Shown in pieces: positions 1-4,916 of a DNA stretch of 5,501 bases. This stretch comes from WYZ-LMO11 sp964617245. GTDB lineage: Archaea > Thermoproteota > Methanomethylicia > Methanomethylicales > Methanomethylicaceae. The first letter of the stretch is position 1, and each line of letters starts with the position of its first letter. The translations under genes and the position numbers were made by a program. Below the pieces are notes generated by a model. That model did no database searches, was not told the origin of the DNA, and worked only from the letters and a program-made list of their open reading frames with translations. The stretch spans positions 1-5,501 of the forward strand of contig CAZTWF010000082.1 of assembly GCA_964617245.1 (NCBI GenBank), written 5' to 3'.

Positions 1-14
1 CCGATCTAAAACTA

Positions 15-37
15 TCAAAAAATTTTAAATTTATATT
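15..37 (+). promoter_or_regulatory. Putative archaeal promoter (BRE/TATA) of nrdD
   Basis: An A-rich stretch (15-22), acceptable as a BRE element, precedes TTTTAAATTTATATT (23-37). A TATA box centred near base 28 would place transcription start about 25 bases downstream, on or next to the ATG at 52. The lack of any purine-rich ribosome binding site fits a leaderless mRNA. The whole region is AT-rich, so the exact box is uncertain. Confidence 0.4.
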
Positions 38-51
38 TTTTCTATAAATAA

Positions 52-2220
52 ATGGTGAAAATTACGACTGAAGCTCTATTAAATAAAACACCTCCAGTAA
101 GAAGAAGCGATGGCATAATAGAAGCATTTGATAAAGAAAGAATAGTAAAAAGCTTATTAAAAGAAACAAAATTAGCAGAGATACTATTTGGAATTCCACC
201 AATAAAAGAAGAAGAAGCAAGAAGAATTGCTAATGAAGTTGAAGAAGATATTAAAAAAATGAATCTTAAATTTTTAAGTGGTCCTTTAATAAGAGAACTT
301 GTAAGTGTAAAATTATTAGAAAAAGGTTATCATGTTTATAGAAATGTTTATACAAGAGTTGGAATGCCATTATATGATGTTTATTTAATTGATCTATCAG
401 AAGGTTATGAAGCAAGAGAAAATGCAAATCTTCAACCAAATCCTGAAACATTTCATAAGAAAAAAGCAGATTTTCTAAGTAAAGAATCTTATTTATTAAT
501 GATGCCATTGAGAATTGCTGATGCACATTTAAAAGGAGATATACATATACATGATTTAGAATATTGGGGAACAAGACCTTTTTGTCAAGATCATGATTTA
601 AGATATTTCTTTTATTATGGATTAATGCCAGATGGAACTGGTACTCATACATCAGTTGCAGGTCCTGCAAAACATCCAGAAGTTGCTATATTACATGCTG
701 CAAAAGTACTTGGAGCAGCTCAAACAAATTTTGCAGGAGGTCAAGGATTTTTCAATTTTACAGTATTCATGGCACCATATTTAAGAGGATTAGATGATAA
801 GAAAATTCATCAATTAGCTCAAATGTTTTTATATGAAATGACTCAACTTTATGTTGCAAGAGGAGGACAACCAGTATTTTCATCAATACAAATAGAAGCA
901 GGAGTTCCAAAAATATGGCAAGATGCTCCTGTAGTATATAAAGGAAAAATATGGAAGGATAGATATGGAGATTTTGAAGATGAAGTACATAAATTTGCTC
1001 TTGCACTTTTAGATGAATATATTAAAGGAGATGCTTTAGGTAAAATGTTCAATTTTCCAAAACCTGAAGTTGTACAAAGAGTAAGATATTGGAAGGAAAA
1101 AGAAGATGTAATGTTAAAAGCAGCTCAACTTTCTGCAAAATTTGGTTCTACATATTATGATAATTTAATTCCTAGCTATAGAGGAGGAGAAGATGGAGTA
1201 TCATGTTTTCAATGTTGTGCATATTCCTTTTCTGAAAATGGAAAATCTGAAGAATTTAAGAAAAAACTCTATTTTGAAGATGGAGCACATTTCTCCATGG
1301 GTGGAATGCAAGTAATTACTATTAATCTTCCAAGAATTGCATATAAATCTAAAGATGAAGATGAAATGTATGAAATATTAAGAGAAACAATGGATATTGC
1401 AAAAGAAGCTCTTATATTAAAATATAATATAATGGTAAGACAATATGAAAAAGGATTAATACCTTTTGCCTCTCAAAGACCAAGAGGTGCTCCTCCTGCA
1501 GTTAATATAAGAGAACTTGTATTAATTATAGGATTTGTAGGTATGAATGAAATGATGCAACATATGACTGGATATGAACTTCATGAAAATTCTGAAGCTC
1601 AAAAACTTGCATTAAAAGTATTAATAGAAATGGATAGAATAAAAGATGAATATATAGAAGAAACTGGATTAAAATTTGCTATAGCAAGAACTCCTGCAGA
1701 ATCATGTGCTCAACGTTTTGCTATAACTGATTTAATACATTATCCAGAATATGCAAAGAAATATGTAAAAGGAGATTTAAAAAGAGCATTATCATTATAT
1801 AGAGAGACAACTGATCTTCCAATTTATTATACAAATGGCTCTCATGTAAATGTTTCTGCAAGAATTCCATTATATGAAAGAATTAAAATAGAAGAAAAAT
1901 TCTTCCCAATATTAAAAGGAGGAAATATATTCCATATATGGCTTGGAGAAGTAAATCCAGATCCTGAGGCTATATTAAAAATTAATAAAAAAATTGCAAT
2001 GGAATCTTGGATTGGATATTGGAGTCATACAAAGGATATTACTTTATGTACATCATGTGGATTTATTGGTGGAGGATTATATGAAAATTGTCCAATATGT
2101 TATAGTAAAGAAATAAAAATATATTCAAGAATAACAGGATATTATCAAGAAGTAGATTCATGGAATGCTGCTAAAAAACAAGAATTAAAAGATAGATATA
2201 GAATAAAATTAAGTGAATAA
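52..2220 (+). CDS. nrdD: Anaerobic (class III) ribonucleoside-triphosphate reductase
   Basis: This cytoplasmic glycyl-radical enzyme reduces ribonucleoside triphosphates to deoxynucleotides for DNA synthesis without oxygen. An N-terminal ATP-cone (about residues 15-108, beginning VRRSDGIIEAFD) is the family's allosteric nucleotide site. The barrel domain follows, with HIHDLEYW (165-172), RGGQPVFSSIQ (270-280) and TPAES (547-551). Near the C-terminus, four cysteines (C666, C669, C680, C683) form the family's zinc site, followed by RITGY with G696 as the radical glycine. By position, C178 and C388/C389 (in CFQCC, 385-389) are the likely active-site cysteines; that assignment is inference. The length of 722 aa is close to the 712 of the E. 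coli enzyme. The ATG at 52 has no ribosome binding site, and TATA-like sequence lies about 25 bases upstream, which suggests a leaderless transcript; a GTG follows directly at 55. The gene is paired with its activase. Identification is very secure. Confidence 0.97.
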   Translation: MVKITTEALLNKTPPVRRSDGIIEAFDKERIVKSLLKETKLAEILFGIPPIKEEEARRIANEVEEDIKKMNLKFLSGPLIRELVSVKLLEKGYHVYRNVYTRVGMPLYDVYLIDLSEGYEARENANLQPNPETFHKKKADFLSKESYLLMMPLRIADAHLKGDIHIHDLEYWGTRPFCQDHDLRYFFYYGLMPDGTGTHTSVAGPAKHPEVAILHAAKVLGAAQTNFAGGQGFFNFTVFMAPYLRGLDDKKIHQLAQMFLYEMTQLYVARGGQPVFSSIQIEAGVPKIWQDAPVVYKGKIWKDRYGDFEDEVHKFALALLDEYIKGDALGKMFNFPKPEVVQRVRYWKEKEDVMLKAAQLSAKFGSTYYDNLIPSYRGGEDGVSCFQCCAYSFSENGKSEEFKKKLYFEDGAHFSMGGMQVITINLPRIAYKSKDEDEMYEILRETMDIAKEALILKYNIMVRQYEKGLIPFASQRPRGAPPAVNIRELVLIIGFVGMNEMMQHMTGYELHENSEAQKLALKVLIEMDRIKDEYIEETGLKFAIARTPAESCAQRFAITDLIHYPEYAKKYVKGDLKRALSLYRETTDLPIYYTNGSHVNVSARIPLYERIKIEEKFFPILKGGNIFHIWLGEVNPDPEAILKINKKIAMESWIGYWSHTKDITLCTSCGFIGGGLYENCPICYSKEIKIYSRITGYYQEVDSWNAAKKQELKDRYRIKLSE

Positions 2221-2221
2221 A

Positions 2222-2965
2222 ATGATTTTATATGTAGCTGAAGTACTTCCTATTTCTTTTTCAGATTATTTAAAAGAACCATGTTGTGTAATTTTTTTAG
2301 CTGGTTGTAATTTTAATTGTGGTTATTGTCAAAATTGGAAATTAAAAAAAATTTCAAAGGAATATGAAACTAATATAGAGAAAATAAAAGAAATAATTTC
2401 AAAAAATAATTTAATAACTGCATGTAAAATAACAGGAGGAGAGCCTTTACTTCAATATGAAGGAGTTATAGAAATTGGAAAATTTGTAAAATCATTAAAA
2501 TTAAAATTTGGAATAGATACTAATGCTTCTTTACCAAATGCTTTAAGAAAAGTAATTTCTTTATTAGATTTAATATCTATAGATTTAAAAGCTTCACTTA
2601 ATAAAGATGCTTATTCAAAAATTATTGGTATTGATCCTCCTTTATCTTCTATAAAAGAATCTCTTGAAATTGCTTTAAAATCAAATGCTTATGTTGATAT
2701 AAGAATACCAATAATACCTAGTTATAATGATAATTTAGAAACAATAAAATCAATAGAAAAAACATTAATAGAATTAGGATATGAAGAAAAAGCAAAAAAA
2801 GAAATGGCAAGTATTACATTATTAGAATTTATTCCTGAAAATGCTCATTTTGAAGAATTTAAAAGATTAAGAAATCCATCAGTAGAAGAACTTAAGAAAT
2901 TAAAATCATATTTTAAAATAAAAAATGTAAGAATTTCTCATAGATTATATTCCAATTATAGCTAA
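2222..2965 (+). CDS. nrdG: Radical-SAM activase of anaerobic ribonucleotide reductase
   Basis: The protein uses S-adenosylmethionine and a 4Fe-4S cluster to place the glycyl radical on NrdD (G696 of the upstream gene). Numbered from the ATG at 2222 (247 aa), the cluster motif CNFNCGYC gives C29, C33 and C36. TGGEP at 71-75 is the SAM-binding GGE motif, and DTNAS (99-103) and SIDLKA (119-124) are further strands of the radical-SAM barrel. It is longer than E. coli NrdG (about 154 aa) and matches the longer NrdG2-like type related to pyruvate formate-lyase activases. Two extra cysteines (C21, C22) precede the motif. The ATG lies one base after the nrdD stop, so the genes are almost certainly cotranscribed and translationally coupled. 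A GTG at 2213, inside the end of nrdD, would add three residues and is less likely. The 3' end overlaps a convergent small gene by 21 bases. Its place next to nrdD favours NrdG over other activases. Confidence 0.94.
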   Translation: MILYVAEVLPISFSDYLKEPCCVIFLAGCNFNCGYCQNWKLKKISKEYETNIEKIKEIISKNNLITACKITGGEPLLQYEGVIEIGKFVKSLKLKFGIDTNASLPNALRKVISLLDLISIDLKASLNKDAYSKIIGIDPPLSSIKESLEIALKSNAYVDIRIPIIPSYNDNLETIKSIEKTLIELGYEEKAKKEMASITLLEFIPENAHFEEFKRLRNPSVEELKKLKSYFKIKNVRISHRLYSNYS

Positions 2966-3214
2966 TAACATACTTATTATAAGTAAGATCCAGCCAATAG
3001 TAATTATTATTCCTATGGCTTTTCTTGTTGCTGTTATAAATACTAATAATATATATACTGTAGTTAATGTTATCATAATAGTAATTGCTGAAGAAAAGGA
3101 ATTTGCAAGATCAGGTCTTCCTTTTAATATTGTTTGTTCTATTATATATTGTATAAAAGATCTTACTAGATCAAATAAATAATATATAACATTAAATAAT
3201 TGAGATAATTCCAT
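2945..3214 (-). CDS. Small two-helix membrane protein of unknown function
   Basis: I do not recognise this 89-residue protein. Residues 1-31 could form an amphipathic helix with mixed charges (E2, D15, R18, E26, K31). A short KGRPDLANSFSSA linker comes next, then two hydrophobic stretches (about 43-62 and 66-88) separated only by T63-R64-K65, which would make a tight hairpin in the membrane. There is no signal-peptide cleavage site, cysteine or recognisable motif. The codons (AGA for arginine, GGA, AT-ending third positions, TAA stop) match those of the neighbours, and the frame begins 21 bases after the macro gene on the same strand, so it is probably the last gene of that operon. No ribosome binding site is visible, and an in-frame stop just upstream makes the ATG at 3214 the first possible start. 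Its last seven codons overlap the end of nrdG on the opposite strand. A spurious frame remains possible, but composition and context argue against that. Confidence 0.68.
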   Translation of the reverse strand: MELSQLFNVIYYLFDLVRSFIQYIIEQTILKGRPDLANSFSSAITIMITLTTVYILLVFITATRKAIGIIITIGWILLIISMLLAIIGI

Positions 3215-3222
3215 GAATTAAA

Positions 3223-3234
3223 ATGAATAATTAA
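3223..3234 (+). repeat. Inverted 12-base repeat flanking the macro gene, left copy
   Basis: ATGAATAATTAA is found here on the plus strand, and the same 12 bases are found on the minus strand at 3812-3801. The two copies are inverted and lie in the two 21-base spacers on either side of the macro gene. The match is exact but short and made almost only of A and T. Confidence 0.55.
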
Positions 3235-3235
3235 A

Positions 3236-3799
3236 TTATTTAAGAATTTTCTTTGCTACTTCTTTATAAATTTCATAATCTTTATCTTTATATAATACTA
3301 TGAATACTTTTTCAATAAAATCTTCTTTTTCTAAAAATTCTTTTATTGCTTTTAATGCAATTATAGAAGCTTCTTCTATAGGATATCCATATGCACCTGT
3401 ACTAATAGATGGAAATGCTATAGTTTTAATTCCTTTTGAAATTGCAAGTTTTAAAGAATTATAATATGCTTGATATAATAATTTAGATTCTTCATATTTT
3501 CCTTCCTTCCAAATAGGTCCAACAGTATGAATAACATATTTTGCTTTTAGATTTCCACCTGTTGTAATAATTGCTTTTCCTACTGGAAGTCCATTTGGAT
3601 ATTCTTTTTCTCTTATCTTCATACATTCTTCAAGAATTCTTGGTCCTCCTTTTCTATGAATTGCTCCATCAACTCCTCCTCCACCTATTAATAAAGGATT
3701 AGCAGAATTTACAATTGCCTCACAATTCATTTCAGTAATATCTCCTTTTATAATAATTATTTTTGAATTTTTAATTTGATATTCTTCCATATTATTCAT
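3236..3799 (-). CDS. Macro-domain ADP-ribose hydrolase, MacroD type
   Basis: This stand-alone macro domain (187 aa) binds ADP-ribose and, by its MacroD-type motifs, probably removes mono-ADP-ribose from proteins or nucleic acids and deacetylates O-acetyl-ADP-ribose. Visible in order are GDIT (19-22, adenine side), IVNSANPLLIGGGGVDGAIH (29-48), AKYVIHTVGP (86-95) and FPSISTGAYGYP (129-140, phosphate loop). N34 and D44 have the ten-residue spacing of the catalytic pair N174/D184 in human MacroD1, and the GGGGVDG loop is the MacroD form, so hydrolase activity is likely. It has no added domain or signal sequence. The gene probably lies between trmO and the small membrane gene in one transcript, with 21-base spacers on each side. 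The annotated ATG (3799) lies inside the second copy of a 13-base tandem repeat. A second ATG at 3790, giving a protein that begins MEEYQIK, is an equally good start. The physiological substrate cannot be read from the sequence. Confidence 0.94.
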   Translation of the reverse strand: MNNMEEYQIKNSKIIIIKGDITEMNCEAIVNSANPLLIGGGGVDGAIHRKGGPRILEECMKIREKEYPNGLPVGKAIITTGGNLKAKYVIHTVGPIWKEGKYEESKLLYQAYYNSLKLAISKGIKTIAFPSISTGAYGYPIEEASIIALKAIKEFLEKEDFIEKVFIVLYKDKDYEIYKEVAKKILK

Positions 3800-3816
3800 C
3801 TTAATTATTCATCTTA
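3791..3816 (-). repeat. Perfect 13-base tandem duplication at the macro gene start
   Basis: On the minus strand TAAGATGAATAAT occurs twice in direct succession (3816-3804 and 3803-3791), immediately followed by ATGGAAG of the macro gene. Each copy holds an ATG. The first reads ATG AAT AAT TAA, a three-codon frame; the second reads in frame into the macro protein. The duplication fills most of the spacer after trmO and makes the true start ambiguous (3799 or 3790). Confidence 0.8.
3801..3812 (-). repeat. Inverted 12-base repeat flanking the macro gene, right copy
   Basis: This is the minus-strand copy of ATGAATAATTAA, matching plus-strand bases 3223-3234. It overlaps the first unit of the 13-base tandem duplication, so the inverted match may be a by-product of low-complexity sequence and not a separate element. 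Confidence 0.55.
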
Positions 3817-3820
3817 TATA

Positions 3821-4300
3821 TTATTTCTCTTCAATATTTTTCTTAGAAATCATTGATTTTAATTTTAAATACCATTCTGGAAATCTTGCATTTAAAATAA
3901 TTCTAGATTGTGTATATGGTTTTATATCTAATACTGGAGTTCCATCAAATAGATCTAATCCATTAACATATAATTTATTTTCTTTTCTTTCTATTAGTTC
4001 TACAATTGTTAATCCTATGGGATTTGGTCTATGAGGAGAATCAGTACAAAAAACTCCAATAGTAGGAATTTCTTCTAAAGGAATTCCTAATTTTGCAAAT
4101 CTTCTTGGCTTTACAAGTAATGTCTTTCTTTCTTCTTCTTTTACTCTATCTAAATAAGAAATTATAATTATATGAGAATATCCTTCAATATCTTTTAATC
4201 CATCAGCATATTCTTCAAATATTTCTATTATTCCAGGTACACCATTTTCATTAAATTCTTTTACTCTTACAATTCCTATGGGATTTAATTTTATTTCCAT
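3821..4300 (-). CDS. trmO: TrmO/TsaA-type tRNA (t6A37) N6-methyltransferase
   Basis: The protein belongs to the TsaA/UPF0066 beta-barrel family. Its characterised member TrmO uses SAM to methylate N6 of threonylcarbamoyladenosine 37 in tRNA-Thr, giving m6t6A. Numbered from the ATG at 4300 (159 aa), visible motifs are LNPIGIV (5-11), VPGIIEIFEEYADGL (21-35), the signature DSPHRPNPIGLT (87-98) and GLDLFDGTPVLDIKPY (114-129). The core matches the family, but the usual Arg before SPHRPNPIG is Asp (D87), so SAM or tRNA binding may differ. A TTG at 4312 could extend the frame by four residues; I reject it because GGAGAGG at 4310-4304 then serves as a well-placed ribosome binding site for the ATG at 4300. 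It is probably the first gene of the trmO-macro-membrane operon and is divergent from the ZPR1 gene. The methyltransferase family is secure; the exact tRNA target is inferred. Confidence 0.88.
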   Translation of the reverse strand: MEIKLNPIGIVRVKEFNENGVPGIIEIFEEYADGLKDIEGYSHIIIISYLDRVKEEERKTLLVKPRRFAKLGIPLEEIPTIGVFCTDSPHRPNPIGLTIVELIERKENKLYVNGLDLFDGTPVLDIKPYTQSRIILNARFPEWYLKLKSMISKKNIEEK

Positions 4301-4347
4301 TTTCCTCTCCAATAAAATTAAATCCTTAAAATATTCTAATAATCTTT
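4301..4347. promoter_or_regulatory. Divergent promoter region between trmO and the ZPR1 gene
   Basis: These 47 bases must hold the start signals of two divergent genes unless a promoter lies inside one of them. The right part is AT-rich, with TTAAAATATT at 4326-4335 as a possible TATA element; AATAAAATTAAAT (4311-4323) lies near the distance expected for a leaderless ZPR1 transcript starting at 4348. No box can be assigned with confidence. The close packing suggests the two promoters overlap or compete. Confidence 0.35.
4304..4310 (-). promoter_or_regulatory. Ribosome binding site of trmO
   Basis: On the minus strand GGAGAGG ends three bases before the ATG at 4300, and its GGAG core (4310-4307) ends six bases before it. 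This decides the start: a TTG at 4312 would place these bases inside the coding sequence. It is one of only two clear Shine-Dalgarno sites in the window, the other being before the hisZ-like gene. Confidence 0.6.
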
Positions 4348-4830
4348 ATGTATAAAGTAATATGTTCATGTTGTGGAGAAGAAGCTCTTGAAGTAAAAGA
4401 AGTTTATACTGAAATTCCTAAATTTGGTAAATTAGTTATAATATCTATGTTATGTGAAAAATGTGGATATAGATTAAATGATATTATTCCTTTAGAATAT
4501 AAAGGTCCATCTAGAATAGAATATAAAATAAAAGAATTAAAAGATTTATCAGCTAAAATTATAAGATCAAGAAATTCAAAAATAATTATACCTGAACTTG
4601 GTCTTGAATTATTACCAGGTCCTAAGGCTGAAGCATTTATAACAAATATAGAAGGAGTTCTTGATAGATTTCTTGGTATTGCAGAATATTTATATGAAAT
4701 ATCAAAAGGAATTAAAAGAAAAAAAGCATTAGAAGTTATAAATAAAATTAAATTAGCAATGGAAGGTAAAATTGAATTTACAATAATATTAGAAGATGAA
4801 ACTGGAAATAGTGCTATAGTACCTGATTAA
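4348..4830 (+). CDS. Archaeal ZPR1-type zinc-finger protein
   Basis: This is a ZPR1-related protein in the single-unit archaeal form (160 aa); eukaryotic ZPR1 carries two such units. A C4 zinc finger is formed by C6/C9 (CSCC) and C36/C39 (CEKC), with the family's 26-residue gap between the pairs. The beta-rich A domain follows, with KDLSAKIIRS (65-74), IPELGLEL (81-88) and TNIEGVLDR (99-107). In eukaryotes ZPR1 binds elongation factor 1A and acts as a chaperone for its folding; a parallel role for archaeal EF-1A is inference. The gene stands alone on its strand, divergent from trmO. The ATG at 4348 has no ribosome binding site, fitting leaderless translation, and it is the only start that leaves the finger complete with its usual short N-terminal lead. 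A T-rich tract follows the TAA stop. Family membership is secure. Confidence 0.94.
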   Translation: MYKVICSCCGEEALEVKEVYTEIPKFGKLVIISMLCEKCGYRLNDIIPLEYKGPSRIEYKIKELKDLSAKIIRSRNSKIIIPELGLELLPGPKAEAFITNIEGVLDRFLGIAEYLYEISKGIKRKKALEVINKIKLAMEGKIEFTIILEDETGNSAIVPD

Positions 4831-4840
4831 ATATGAAAAA

Positions 4841-4868
4841 TATTTATTTTTCTTATTATTTATTTTTG
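4841..4868 (+). terminator. T-rich putative terminator after the ZPR1 gene
   Basis: Beginning ten bases after the ZPR1 stop, this stretch is mostly T and includes two runs of five T (4847-4851 and 4863-4867). Archaeal RNA polymerase terminates at such oligo-T tracts without needing a hairpin, and none is visible. The same tract, or the adjoining GATATAATAAATTA (4868-4881), could also serve as the TATA region of the hisZ-like gene, so termination and initiation signals appear to be interleaved here. Confidence 0.4.
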
Positions 4869-4900
4869 ATATAATAAATTATGAGGGGGAAAATTTGATT

Positions 4901-4906
4901 AGGAGG
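4901..4906 (+). promoter_or_regulatory. Strong Shine-Dalgarno site of the hisZ-like gene
   Basis: AGGAGG is a perfect Shine-Dalgarno core. Ten bases separate it from the ATA at 4917, which is in frame with the conserved hisZ N-terminus. An out-of-frame ATG at 4924 lies 17 bases away and opens only a ten-codon frame. The site supports initiation near 4917 even though no standard start codon is present there. Confidence 0.6.
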
Positions 4907-4916
4907 AATTTAGTTC

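Noticed and set aside
266..670. Minus-strand open frame of 134 codons inside nrdD
   Set aside because: It is the antisense of a strongly conserved coding region; the leucine- and histidine-rich product fits no family, and low stop frequency is expected opposite AT-rich codons.
767..1052. Two overlapping minus-strand open frames inside nrdD
   Set aside because: Both lie opposite conserved NrdD barrel codons, overlap each other in different frames, and show no motif, ribosome site or promoter.
2971..2985. TACTTAT-T-ATAAGTA palindrome just after the nrdG stop
   Set aside because: Seven-base arms with a one-base loop cannot form a normal hairpin, no T run follows on either strand, and it lies inside codons of the small membrane gene; probably chance in AT-rich sequence.
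4301..4312. TTG at 4312 as the trmO start
   Set aside because: The extra codons GAG AGG AAA are the ribosome binding site of the ATG at 4300, and family members begin close to the NPIG motif.
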